A stretch of 64,000 bases of DNA from Stenotrophomonas sp. BIO128-Bstrain (GCF_030128875.1 NZ_CP124620.1:868001-932000), one strand, 5' to 3'; positions 37,147 through 46,171 are shown, counted from the stretch's first letter. Numbers and translations: made by a program. The notes: generated by a model not told the origin, from the sequence alone.

Positions 37147-37160
37147 TGTAAACGATTTCA
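37147..37160. promoter_or_regulatory. LacI-type operator upstream of the glucanase operon
   Basis: TGTAAACGATTTCA, centred on CG, 54 nt before the glucanase ATG. It matches the reverse complement of the site at 32758-32771 (TGTAAGCGTTTTCA) at 12 of 14 positions. The same regulator probably binds both. Confidence 0.65.
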
Positions 37161-37213
37161 GGTCATTGGACGTTATGCTTCCCAGTCACGAACACCGTAG
37201 AAGGAGTTGGCCC

Positions 37214-38827
37214 ATGCAGGCACGCCACCTGTTGACCGCTGCGGCGATCAGCGTCGCCGCCGTTGCCTGTCAGCCGCAGGCCCAGCAGGAGCCGGCCAAG
37301 CCCAAGCCGCCCGTGATCCTGGTCGAGGCGGATGTGCCGCCGCGGCCGATGAAGCCGGAACTGCCGCCGCTGTTCGACGATATCGAGCGCCGCACCTTCC
37401 AGTTCTTCTGGGATACCACCAATGAGGTCAACGGGCTCAGCCCGGACCGTTACCCGTCGCGCCCGTTCGCGAGCATCGCCTCGGTGGGCTATGCGCTGAC
37501 CGCGTATCCGATCGGCATCGAGAACGGCTGGGTCAGCCGCACCCAGGCGATCGACCGCACCCTGCTGACGCTGAAGTATTTCCGCGACCTGCCGATGGGC
37601 CCGCAGCGCACCGGCAAGGCCGGTTACAAGGGCTTCTACTACCACTTCCTGGACATGCAGGAAGGCCGCCGCTACGACAGCTGGGTGGAGCTCTCCAGCG
37701 TGGATACCGCGCTGCTGATGATGGGCGTGCTGTTCGCACAGTCCTATTACGACGGTGACGACGCGCGCGAGAAAGAGATCCGCGAGATCGCCGACACGCT
37801 CTACAAGCGCGTGGACTGGCCCTGGCTGCAGCAGCGCGCACCGCTGATCTCGATGGGCTGGTTCCCGGAGAGCGGCTTCATCGATCACGACTGGATGGGC
37901 TACAACGAGGCGATGATGGTCTACATCCTCGCGCTCGGCTCGCCGACCCACCCGGTCAGCCCGGACGCCTGGACGGTCTGGACGCGCACCTACGACAACG
38001 ACTGGGGCGTCTACCAGGGCCAGGAATACCTGTCCTTCGGCCCGCTGTTCGGCCACCAGTACACGCACGTGTGGGTGGACTTCCGCGACATCCAGGATGC
38101 CTACATGCGCGAGCGGGGCAGCACCTACTTCCTCAACAGCCGCTCGGCCGCCCTGGCGCAGCGCGAATACGCGATCGCCAACCCGATGAACTGGAAGGAT
38201 TACGGCCAGAACGTGTGGGGCCTGACCGCCAGCGACGGCCCGCAGAACACCACCCAGGAATACCGCGGCGAGCAGCGCCAGTTCCGGCATTACTCCTCGC
38301 GCGGCGCGGGCCTGCGCGAGAATTTCGATGACGGCACCATCGCACCGACCGCCGCGATCTCCTCGATCGTGTTCGCTCCGGAAGAGGTGATCCCGGCCGC
38401 GGTGGAGATGCACAAGCGCTACGGCGATTACATCTACTCCAGCTACGGGTTCCTGGATTCGTTCAACCCGAGCTTCAACTACGACATCCCGATCAAGACC
38501 GGTCGCCTGGTCCCGGATCGCGGCTGGGTGGCCAGCGATTACATCGGCATCGACCAAGGCCCGATCCTGACCATGATCGCCAACTACCGGAACGATTTCG
38601 TCTGGAACGTGATGAAGAAGAACGCGCATATCCGCAAGGGTCTGGAGCGCGCCGGCTTCAGCGGTGGCTGGTTGACGCCGGAAGGCGAGGACCAGCCGAT
38701 GGAACTGCAGAAAGATGAAAAGGCTGCCTCGGCCCGCTCGGTCGGCATCGCCGAATCGCGTGCGGCAGCCGCCCAGGAACAGAAGAACAATTCCAATTCG
38801 AACCGCAACCAGCAGCAGGGGAAGTAA
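37214..38827 (+). CDS. GH144-like (glycoamylase-domain) glucanase, probable endo-beta-1,2-glucanase lipoprotein
   Basis: 537 residues from the ATG at 37214 with AAGGAG 7 nt upstream. The N-terminus ends VAAVACQPQ, a lipobox-like signal. The body has the (alpha/alpha)6 glycoamylase-type motifs: DDIERRTFQFFWDTTN, SIASVGYALTAYPIG, MGWFPESGFIDHDWMGYNEAMM and the C-terminal GPILTMIANYRNDFVW. Family knowledge: characterised GH144 enzymes cleave beta-1,2-glucan to sophorooligosaccharides. The Gln/Asn-rich C-terminus is probably disordered. First gene of the transport operon; substrate inferred from family. Confidence 0.85.
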   Translation: MQARHLLTAAAISVAAVACQPQAQQEPAKPKPPVILVEADVPPRPMKPELPPLFDDIERRTFQFFWDTTNEVNGLSPDRYPSRPFASIASVGYALTAYPIGIENGWVSRTQAIDRTLLTLKYFRDLPMGPQRTGKAGYKGFYYHFLDMQEGRRYDSWVELSSVDTALLMMGVLFAQSYYDGDDAREKEIREIADTLYKRVDWPWLQQRAPLISMGWFPESGFIDHDWMGYNEAMMVYILALGSPTHPVSPDAWTVWTRTYDNDWGVYQGQEYLSFGPLFGHQYTHVWVDFRDIQDAYMRERGSTYFLNSRSAALAQREYAIANPMNWKDYGQNVWGLTASDGPQNTTQEYRGEQRQFRHYSSRGAGLRENFDDGTIAPTAAISSIVFAPEEVIPAAVEMHKRYGDYIYSSYGFLDSFNPSFNYDIPIKTGRLVPDRGWVASDYIGIDQGPILTMIANYRNDFVWNVMKKNAHIRKGLERAGFSGGWLTPEGEDQPMELQKDEKAASARSVGIAESRAAAAQEQKNNSNSNRNQQQGK

Positions 38828-38830
38828 GCA

Positions 38831-40177
38831 GTGCCATCGTCGTCGCGCCCGAAGCTGGGGTTGAGTCTGTTGCTGCTGCTGGTCGGCAGCCTGTTGTTGA
38901 GTGCCTGCCGGAAAGAACCGGAAGGCGTGACCGTGCGTTTCTGGGCGATGGGCCGCGAGGCCGAAGTCGTCACCGGCCTGATCCGTGAGTTCGAGGCGGA
39001 AAACCCGGGTATCCATGTGGATGTGCAGAACATCCCGTGGACGGCCGCGCATGAAAAGCTGTTGACCGCGTTCGCGGCCGACGGCCTGCCGGATGTGTGC
39101 CAGTTGGGCAATACCTGGATTCCCGAATTCGCCGAGCTCAATACCCTGACCCCGCTGCAGCCCTACGTTGCGCAGTCCAAGGTCGTGGACCCGGCCGATT
39201 ACTTCCAGGGCATCTGGGATACCAACGTCATCCATGACGAACTGGTCGGCGTGCCGTGGTACGTCGATACCCGCCTGCTGTATTACCGCAAGGACATGCT
39301 CGCCAAGGCCGGTTATGACCATCCGCCGCGCACCTGGGAGGAGTGGAACGCGATGATGGCGGCGATCAAGAAGATGCAGGGCGCGAACCGCTATGCCGTG
39401 TTGATGCCGATCAACGAGTTCGAGCAGCAGCTGTCCTTCGCCCTGCAGCAGCCGGACCCGCTGCTGCGCGATGATGATACCCGCGGCAACTTCAGCAGCC
39501 CCGGCTTCCGCAGGACGCTGGGCTTCTACGAGAACATGTTCGCGCAGGGCTGGGCCCCGCGCATGTCCGAGACGCAGATCTCCAACGTCTGGGATGAATT
39601 CTTCCGTGGCTTCAACGTGTTCTACGTGTCCGGCCCCTGGAACATCCGCGAGTTCAAGAAGCTGCAGCCCAAGGCGCTGGAAGGGCAGTGGGGCACCGCT
39701 GCGCTGCCGGGCCCGGACGGCCCCGGCGCCGGCATCGCCGGTGGAACCAGCCTGGTGATCTTCCGCTCCTCGCAGCAGAAGGAAGCGTCGTGGAAGCTGA
39801 TCGAGTTCCTGTCGCGCCCGGCGATCCAGGAACGCTTCCATTCGATCATCGGTGACCTGCCGCCCCGGCGCAGCACCTGGGATTACCCCTCGCTGGCCAA
39901 CGACCCGTTGGCGCAGCCCTTCCGCGACCAGCTCGAGCGGGTCAAGCCCACGCCGAAGGTGCTGGAGTGGGAGCGCATCGTGCAGGAAATGCGGATCATC
40001 ACCGAACAGGTGGTGCGTGGTGGCATGGATCAGGACGTGGCAGTGAAAGAACTGGACAAACGCGTGGACAAGGTCCTCGCCAAACGCCGTTGGATGCATG
40101 AGCAGCACCGGCGCGACGCCTCCGGGGTGAGCGACAAGCAGCACTCCAGCGCGGTCGCCACGGAGGCGGCGCCATGA
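38831..40177 (+). CDS. Sugar ABC transporter substrate-binding lipoprotein
   Basis: 448 residues from a GTG at 38831, 3 nt after the glucanase stop. A hydrophobic leader ends in lipobox LSAC. It belongs to the family 1 extracellular solute-binding proteins: VTVRFWAMGREAEVV, GLPDVCQLGNTWIPEF, VPWYVDTRLLYYRKD and GGTSLVIFRSSQQKEASWK. It probably binds the oligosaccharides released by the adjacent glucanase. It overlaps the first permease gene by 4 nt. The C-terminal ~40 residues are hydrophilic and outside the fold. Confidence 0.92.
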   Translation: MPSSSRPKLGLSLLLLLVGSLLLSACRKEPEGVTVRFWAMGREAEVVTGLIREFEAENPGIHVDVQNIPWTAAHEKLLTAFAADGLPDVCQLGNTWIPEFAELNTLTPLQPYVAQSKVVDPADYFQGIWDTNVIHDELVGVPWYVDTRLLYYRKDMLAKAGYDHPPRTWEEWNAMMAAIKKMQGANRYAVLMPINEFEQQLSFALQQPDPLLRDDDTRGNFSSPGFRRTLGFYENMFAQGWAPRMSETQISNVWDEFFRGFNVFYVSGPWNIREFKKLQPKALEGQWGTAALPGPDGPGAGIAGGTSLVIFRSSQQKEASWKLIEFLSRPAIQERFHSIIGDLPPRRSTWDYPSLANDPLAQPFRDQLERVKPTPKVLEWERIVQEMRIITEQVVRGGMDQDVAVKELDKRVDKVLAKRRWMHEQHRRDASGVSDKQHSSAVATEAAP

Positions 40178-41055
40178 AGCAGCGTTCGCTTGCCGGCTGG
40201 ATGTTCGCCGGCCCGGCCATCCTGGTCATCGCGGTGTTCTTCGGCCTGCCGGTGTTCTCGGCACTGGCCCTGAGCATCACCGATTTCGATCTGTACGCGC
40301 TGGCCGACGGCGAGAACCTGCGCTTCGTCGGCCTGGGCAACTACATCGACCTGCTGCAGACCCCGATGTTCTGGAAGTCGCTGTGGAACACCACCTACTT
40401 CGTGATCGTCGGTGTGCCGATGTCGATCGCGGTGTCGCTGGGCGCGGCGATCCTGCTCAACGCCCCGGCCGCGCGCTTCAAGGCGCTGTTCCGCACCGCA
40501 CTGTTCGCCCCGGTGGTGACCACCCTGGTGGCGGTGGCGGTGATCTGGCGCTACCTGTTCCACACCAGCTACGGCCTGGTGAACTACGGCCTGGGCCACC
40601 TGGGCATCAGCCCGATCGACTGGCTGGGCGACCCGAACTGGGCGATGCCGACCATCATGCTGTTCGCGGTGTGGAAGAACTTCGGCTACAACATGGTGAT
40701 CTTCCTGGCCGGCCTGCAGGCGATCCCGCATGACCTGTACGAGGCGGCCCGGATCGACGGCGCCTCGCGCTGGAAGCAGTTCCTGCACATCACCCTGCCG
40801 ATGCTCGGCCCGGTGCTGCTGGTGGTCGGCGTGATCACCGTGTCCGGCTATTTCCAGCTGTTCGCCGAGCCCTACGTGATGACCCGTGGCGACCCACTGC
40901 AGAGCACCGTCAGCGTGCTGTACTTCATGTTTGAAGAAGGCTTCAAGTGGTGGAACCTGGGCCGCGCCTCCGCGGTGGCGTTCCTGCTGTTCCTGATCAT
41001 CCTGGGCGTGACCAGCATCATGCTGCGTTTCGGCCGCAAGAGGCAGTTGGTATGA
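40174..41055 (+). CDS. Sugar ABC transporter permease (MalF-type)
   Basis: 293 residues with six membrane helices and the EAA loop EAARIDGASRWKQFLHITLP that contacts the ATPase. FVGLGNYIDLL near the N-terminus is typical of CUT1 permeases. It forms the channel with the next gene product. Coupled by 4-nt overlaps to both neighbours. No ATPase gene is present in the locus. Confidence 0.94.
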   Translation: MKQRSLAGWMFAGPAILVIAVFFGLPVFSALALSITDFDLYALADGENLRFVGLGNYIDLLQTPMFWKSLWNTTYFVIVGVPMSIAVSLGAAILLNAPAARFKALFRTALFAPVVTTLVAVAVIWRYLFHTSYGLVNYGLGHLGISPIDWLGDPNWAMPTIMLFAVWKNFGYNMVIFLAGLQAIPHDLYEAARIDGASRWKQFLHITLPMLGPVLLVVGVITVSGYFQLFAEPYVMTRGDPLQSTVSVLYFMFEEGFKWWNLGRASAVAFLLFLIILGVTSIMLRFGRKRQLV

Positions 41056-41888
41056 GTCGTGAAATCGGTCAATCGCGCTGGCACGCCTGGTGGGTCAATG
41101 GTGGCCTGCTGGTGCTGGCCGCGCTGAGCCTGGCGCCGCTGTTGTGGATGCTGTCGGTGTCGTTCATGCCGACCGGCGAGGCGGCGCATTTCCCGCCGCC
41201 GCTGCTGCCCTCGTCGCTGACGACCGCGAACTACCATGAGTTGTTCGCCCGTACCGGCATGGCCAACAACTTCGTCAACAGCCTGATGGTGTCGCTGGCG
41301 ATCACCTTCGGCTCGCTGCTGCTCAACACCATGGCCGGCTATGCCTTCGCCAAGCTGCGCTTCGCCGGCCGCGAGCGCATCTTCCAGCTGCTGCTGGCCG
41401 CGCTGGTGATCCCGGCGCAGGTGGCGATGCTGCCGCTGTTCCTGCTGATGAAGCAGCTGGGCCTGGTCAACAACTTCGGTGGCGTGATCGTGCCGGCGCT
41501 GGCGACCGTGTTCGGCATCTTCCTGGTCCGCCAGTACGCCCGTTCGATCCCGGACGAGCTGCTCGAAGCGGCCCGGATCGACGGGGCAGGGGAGCTGCGG
41601 ATCTTCTTCCAGATCGTGCTGCCGATGCTCAAGCCGGTGCTGGTGACGCTGTCGATCTTCACCTTCATGGCCGCGTGGAACGATTTCATGTGGCCCTTGA
41701 TCGTGTTGACCGACCAGGAGCACTACACTCTCCCGGTGGCCCTGGCCACGCTCTCGCGCGAGCACATCATGGACGTTGAGATGATGATGGCCGGCGCGGT
41801 GGTCACGGTGGTTCCGGTGCTGCTGCTGTTCCTGGCATTGCAGCGTTATTACATCCAAGGTCTGTTGCTGGGGAGTGTCAAAGGGTGA
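41052..41888 (+). CDS. Sugar ABC transporter permease (MalG-type)
   Basis: 278 residues from the ATG at 41052 (MSREIGQSRWHAWW). It has six membrane helices, EAA loop EAARIDGAGELRIFFQIVLP, and the CUT1 phrases NTMAGYAFAKLRF and FTFMAAWNDFMWPLIVL. It is the second half of the import channel. It overlaps the preceding and following genes by 4 nt. Confidence 0.94.
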   Translation: MSREIGQSRWHAWWVNGGLLVLAALSLAPLLWMLSVSFMPTGEAAHFPPPLLPSSLTTANYHELFARTGMANNFVNSLMVSLAITFGSLLLNTMAGYAFAKLRFAGRERIFQLLLAALVIPAQVAMLPLFLLMKQLGLVNNFGGVIVPALATVFGIFLVRQYARSIPDELLEAARIDGAGELRIFFQIVLPMLKPVLVTLSIFTFMAAWNDFMWPLIVLTDQEHYTLPVALATLSREHIMDVEMMMAGAVVTVVPVLLLFLALQRYYIQGLLLGSVKG

Positions 41889-44800
41889 AGCATGCCGTCG
41901 TCGCGGTGGGTCTGGGTCTGGTCTGGTCACTGGCGGCCTCGGCCGCACCGCCGGCGACGCCGGTGCTGCCCGCACCCAAGGTGCTGGACAGCTTCGACGA
42001 CATGACGCCCTGGAAGCTGGTCGTCTCCGACCAGGTCAGCGGCTCGCTGCGCAGCGTCGCCGGCAACGGCGGCGGGCGCGCGCTCTGCCTGGACTACGAC
42101 TTCCACAACGTGTCCGGCTACGTCGGCATCCGCCGCGAGCTGGGCATCCAGTACCCGGAGAACTACCAGTTCGGCTTCCAGCTGCGCGGTGACTCCCCGG
42201 CCAACGATCTGCAGTTCAAGCTGATCGACGCCAGCGGCGACAACGTCTGGTGGGTCAACCGGCCCGGCTATGCCTTCCCCAAGGCCTGGGCACCGGTGCA
42301 GTACCGCAAGCGCCAGATCGACAAGGCCTGGGGGCCGGAAACGGACCCGACGCTCAAGCGCAGCGCCGCGATCGAGTTCACCATCTACAGCAAGGTCGGC
42401 GGCAAGGGCACGGTCTGTTTCGACCGGCTCACGCTGCAGGGACTGCCGGCGGCCGATACCTCTTCGCTGAGCCCATCGGTGATCGCCGATACCGCCACCG
42501 CGCTGCAGAACCGCATCGTCGATGGCAAACCGGACACGGTCTGGATCAGCGGCGGCGTGGCCGAGCAGACCATCACCCTGGACCTGCACAAGGTGCGTGA
42601 GTTCGGCGGGGCGGTGATCGAGTGGCTGCCCGGGCTGGAGGCCACGCGATATGAAGTGCGCTCCTCGGCCGACGGGCGCAGCTGGGACACGCGCCGCGAG
42701 GTGACCGCCGGCGGCGGTGGCCGCGACTGGCTGGCGCTGCCGGATACCGAGGCGCGCTATCTGCGCTTCGACCTCAAGGGCGGCCCGAGCTGGCGCTACG
42801 GCATCCGTGACATCACGCTCAAGCCGCTCGAGTTCGCCGACACCCCGAATGATTTCGTCCGCTCGGTGGGCGCCGACCTGCCGCGCGGTTCGGTGCCGCG
42901 TGGCTTCACCGGTGAACAACCGTACTGGACGCTGCTGGGCCTGGATGGCGGTCGCGAACAGGCCCTGATCGGCGAAGACGGTGCGCTGGAAGTGGCCAAG
43001 TCCAGCTTCAGCGTGGAGCCGTTCGTGCTGGTGGACAACAAGCTGCTGAGCTGGGCCGACGTCAAGACGAGCCAGTCGCTGCAGGATGATTACCTGCCGA
43101 TCGCCAATGTCGGCTGGACCCACGACAAGGCCGGCCTGCAGGTCACCGGCTTCGTGCAGGGCACGCCGGACAATGCGCAGCTGGTCGGGCGTTACACCCT
43201 GCGCAACCCGGACAAGGTCGCCCACGAGTACACCCTGGCCCTGGCGGTGCGCCCGTGGCAGGTCAACCCGCCGACCCAGTTCCTCAACACCGTTGGCGGT
43301 GTGAGCCGGATCGACAACCTGTCGGTCGACCCGACCCATGTGGACGTCAACGGCAAGCCGCGCCTGTATCCGGCGCAGGCGCCGGATGCGGCCTTCGCCA
43401 CCGCCTTCGACAGCAAGCTGGACGTGGTCCACCTGGCCAGCGGCAAGCTGCCGGGCACCACCGAAGTGAAGGACGGCACCGGCCTGGCCTCCGGCGCGCT
43501 GCTGTACCGCTGGAAACTGGAGCCCGGCCAGAGCCGGGAGGTCGCCATCGTGCTGCCGCAGACCGGCAACTGGACGATGCCCAAGGCCTTTGATGCCGCC
43601 AAGGCGCAACAGCAGGTCGCCTCGATGTGGCGGACCAAGCTGGACCAGGTGACGCTGCAGGTGCCGGCCGCCGGCAAGCCGCTGGCCGATACCCTGCGCA
43701 CCGCGCTGGCGCACATGCTGATCTCGCGGATCGGGCCGAGCATCCAGCCGGGCACGCGCTCGTACTCGCGCAGCTGGATACGCGACGGCGCGATGATTTC
43801 CGAGGGCCTGCTGCGCATGGGCCGTAGTGATGCGGTGCGCCAGTACGTGAACTGGTACGCGCCGTACCAGTTCGACAACGGCAAGGTGCCGTGCTGCGTG
43901 GACTCGCGCGGCAGCGATCCGGTGCCGGAGAACGACAGCCACGGCGAGCTGATCTTCAACATCGCCGAATACTGGCGCTACACCGGCGACACCACCTTCC
44001 TGGAAGTGATGTGGCCGCACGTGCAGGGCGCCTACCAGTACATGGAGCAGCTGCGCCTGAGCGAGCGCACCGAGGAAAACCGCGCCCGCAACCCAGCCTT
44101 CTACGGAATGATGCCGGTCTCGATCAGCCACGAGGGCTATTCGGCCAAGCCGATGCATTCCTACTGGGACAACTTCTGGGCGCTGCGTGGCTACAAGGAT
44201 GCCGCGATCATCGCCAGCACCCTGGGCAAGGCCGAGGCAATGCAGATCAGCGAGTCGCGCGATCAGTTCCGTGACGACCTGCAGGCCTCGTTGCTGGCAG
44301 CGACCGCGCAGCACAGCATCGACTACCTGCCCGGTTCGGCCGAGCTGGGCGATTTCGACGCGACCTCGACCACCATCGCACTGGCCCCTGCCGGTGAGCA
44401 GGGGCGCCTGCCGCAGCCGTACTTGAACAACACCTTCGAGCGCTACTGGAGCGAGTTCGAAGCGCGTCGTGATGGCAAGCGCGAGTGGAAGGACTACACC
44501 CCGTACGAGTGGCGCAACGTGGCTGCGTTCGTGCGCCTGGGCTGGCGCGACCGCGCCTGGCAGGCGACCGAGTTTTTCTTCAAAGACCGCGCGCCGCAGC
44601 CCTGGAACCAGTGGGCCGAAGTGGTCTCGCGCACGCCGCGCAAGCCGTTCTTCCTGGGCGACCTGCCACACGCCTGGGTGGCCTCGGACTTCGTGCGCTC
44701 CGCGCTGGACATGTTCGCCTACAGCCGCGACATCGACGACAGCCTGGTGCTGGCCGCCGGGGTGCCGTCGCGTTGGCTGGAAGGCAAGGGGGTCGGCGTG

Positions 44801-45067
44801 CAGGGCCTGCGTACGCCGAACGGTCAGCTCAACTACGCACTGGTCCGCAATGACAAACAGCTCACCCTGACCGTGTCGGCCGGCCTGATTCCGCCCGCCG
44901 GTGGCGTGGTGTTGCCATGGCCGTACAGCGGCGAGCCGGGCGCCACCACCATCAACGGTGAACCAGCGCAATGGGTGGGCGGCGAGCTGCGGGTGATGCA
45001 GGTGCCGGCCAAAGTCGAGATCGAAATTCCGGCATCGGTACGCCGGGCGGAACGCAAGGCACCGTAA
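41885..45067 (+). CDS. Large secreted discoidin-domain/alpha-alpha-barrel protein, probable glycoside hydrolase
   Basis: 1060 residues from a GTG overlapping the permease stop. A signal peptide (ending ASAAPPATP) is followed by a CBM-like jelly roll (~35-190; VLDSFDDMTPWKLV), an F5/8-type discoidin domain (~200-320), a beta-sandwich linker and, from ~600, a six-hairpin barrel region (RSYSRSWIRDGAMISEGLL, SHGELIFNIAEYWRYTGD, SYWDNFWALRGYKDAAII). The architecture is that of exo-acting (alpha/alpha)6 hydrolases. Acidic residues such as RDGA and DNFW are candidates, but I cannot name the family or prove activity. It is probably a periplasmic or secreted enzyme acting on the oligosaccharides of this locus. 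Confidence 0.8.
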   Translation: MKHAVVAVGLGLVWSLAASAAPPATPVLPAPKVLDSFDDMTPWKLVVSDQVSGSLRSVAGNGGGRALCLDYDFHNVSGYVGIRRELGIQYPENYQFGFQLRGDSPANDLQFKLIDASGDNVWWVNRPGYAFPKAWAPVQYRKRQIDKAWGPETDPTLKRSAAIEFTIYSKVGGKGTVCFDRLTLQGLPAADTSSLSPSVIADTATALQNRIVDGKPDTVWISGGVAEQTITLDLHKVREFGGAVIEWLPGLEATRYEVRSSADGRSWDTRREVTAGGGGRDWLALPDTEARYLRFDLKGGPSWRYGIRDITLKPLEFADTPNDFVRSVGADLPRGSVPRGFTGEQPYWTLLGLDGGREQALIGEDGALEVAKSSFSVEPFVLVDNKLLSWADVKTSQSLQDDYLPIANVGWTHDKAGLQVTGFVQGTPDNAQLVGRYTLRNPDKVAHEYTLALAVRPWQVNPPTQFLNTVGGVSRIDNLSVDPTHVDVNGKPRLYPAQAPDAAFATAFDSKLDVVHLASGKLPGTTEVKDGTGLASGALLYRWKLEPGQSREVAIVLPQTGNWTMPKAFDAAKAQQQVASMWRTKLDQVTLQVPAAGKPLADTLRTALAHMLISRIGPSIQPGTRSYSRSWIRDGAMISEGLLRMGRSDAVRQYVNWYAPYQFDNGKVPCCVDSRGSDPVPENDSHGELIFNIAEYWRYTGDTTFLEVMWPHVQGAYQYMEQLRLSERTEENRARNPAFYGMMPVSISHEGYSAKPMHSYWDNFWALRGYKDAAIIASTLGKAEAMQISESRDQFRDDLQASLLAATAQHSIDYLPGSAELGDFDATSTTIALAPAGEQGRLPQPYLNNTFERYWSEFEARRDGKREWKDYTPYEWRNVAAFVRLGWRDRAWQATEFFFKDRAPQPWNQWAEVVSRTPRKPFFLGDLPHAWVASDFVRSALDMFAYSRDIDDSLVLAAGVPSRWLEGKGVGVQGLRTPNGQLNYALVRNDKQLTLTVSAGLIPPAGGVVLPWPYSGEPGATTINGEPAQWVGGELRVMQVPAKVEIEIPASVRRAERKAP

Positions 45068-45945
45068 TGCGGCAGATGACGAAGTTGAGGCGCGGCCTGC
45101 TGGCCGCCGTGCTGGCGTTCGCGCCGGTGGTCGCGATGGCGCAGGCCAACGGGACAGGGGCCACGCAGGAGATGACCATGGTCACCTTCAACCTGCACCA
45201 CGACCGCGAAAACTGGCCGGCCCGCCGCCAGGTGATCCTGCGTGAGCTGCAGACCCTGCAGCCCGATGCGATCGCGTTGCAGGAGGTGATCCAGAAGCCC
45301 CATGTGCGCAACCAGGCCGCGTGGCTGGCGCGCAAGCTGGGCTATGAGTACCAGTTCGTTTCCACCGATCCGCCGGGGCGGTTCAAGCGCTATGGCAATG
45401 CACTGCTGACCCGGCGCCCGGTGCTGACGCGCAACGACCACCTCTTGGCACCGATCAACGACTACCGCACCGTGGCGCATCTGCGCATCGATGTGGACGG
45501 TCGGCCGGTCAACGTCTATGCCACGCACTTGAACGAGCGCTCGGACGAGGTGGGCAGCCGCATCCGCGGCGAGCAGGTGGCCGATCTGCTGACGTTCATC
45601 GCGCAGACCGCAGGTGATGCGCCGGTGGTCGTGGCCGGGGACTTCAACGCGCTGGTGGATGCAGGTGACCTGAGCGAGCTGCGCAATCACTACGGCGACA
45701 GCTACGGCAGCGTGCACGTCAACAACGAGCTGGCCCAGGTCAGCACGCTCAACCGGCATTACTACGATGCGCCATCGCGCATCGACCATATCTTCTTCCA
45801 GCAGGATCGCCTGCTTGCCCGCGAAGCGAAGCTCCTGTTCGATCAGCCGTACGCTGATGGCCGCTGGGCCTCGGATCACTACGGCGTGTGGACCCGGCTG
45901 CAGTTCGCGCCGGGTACCGGCAACGCCGGCGCGACGACGCCCTGA
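45067..45945 (+). CDS. Secreted endonuclease/exonuclease/phosphatase-family enzyme (intact active site)
   Basis: 292 residues, ATG overlapping the upstream stop (TAATG). A signal peptide ends VVAMAQANG. All EEP catalytic elements are present: TFNLHHD (Asn), IALQEV (Glu), ATHLNE (His), GDFNALVD (Asp/Asn), RIDHIF and SDHYGVW (Asp-His). The superfamily includes DNase I, sphingomyelinases and sugar or inositol phosphatases. As the last gene of the glucan operon it might remove phosphodiester-linked substituents from glucans, but a nuclease role is equally compatible. A degenerate paralogue lies at 57424-58272. Confidence 0.85.
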   Translation: MRQMTKLRRGLLAAVLAFAPVVAMAQANGTGATQEMTMVTFNLHHDRENWPARRQVILRELQTLQPDAIALQEVIQKPHVRNQAAWLARKLGYEYQFVSTDPPGRFKRYGNALLTRRPVLTRNDHLLAPINDYRTVAHLRIDVDGRPVNVYATHLNERSDEVGSRIRGEQVADLLTFIAQTAGDAPVVVAGDFNALVDAGDLSELRNHYGDSYGSVHVNNELAQVSTLNRHYYDAPSRIDHIFFQQDRLLAREAKLLFDQPYADGRWASDHYGVWTRLQFAPGTGNAGATTP

Positions 45946-45972
45946 GGCGCGCGCCGCGTCGTCGGTGATGGT

Positions 45973-46104
45973 GTAGCGCGCTACCGGCTGCCTCCACGGA
46001 TGACGTGGATCTGCCCTTGATGCGACCGATCCGGGATCCACGCATGGCGTGGATCTACCCTTGCTGCATCCCACGGCCTGTGTAGATCCACGCCGTGCGT
46101 GGAT
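45973..46104. repeat. Cluster of SMAG-type palindromes (GTAGATCCACGC subfamily)
   Basis: A GTAG-headed unit at 45973, an inverted ATCCACGCATGGCGTGGAT unit ending CTAC at 46058, and a direct GTAGATCCACGCCGTGCGTG unit at 46082. No gene lies in the 277-nt gap between the convergent EEP and rne genes other than these and the terminator that follows. Confidence 0.8.
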
Positions 46105-46171
46105 ACGCTCAACGCCGCCATCATGACTGCCTGACCGGCGCCGCTGGCTCCGCCATCCAACCGCCCAAACG

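Noticed and set aside
33862..40144. Two ~1000-codon frames antisense to the TonB receptor, glucanase and binding-protein genes
   Set aside because: Composition is that of antisense shadows; the opposite strand encodes well-recognised proteins with coupled starts.
41927..44971. 1014-codon frame antisense to the large discoidin-domain protein
   Set aside because: Antisense shadow; no signal, domain or ribosome-binding site.
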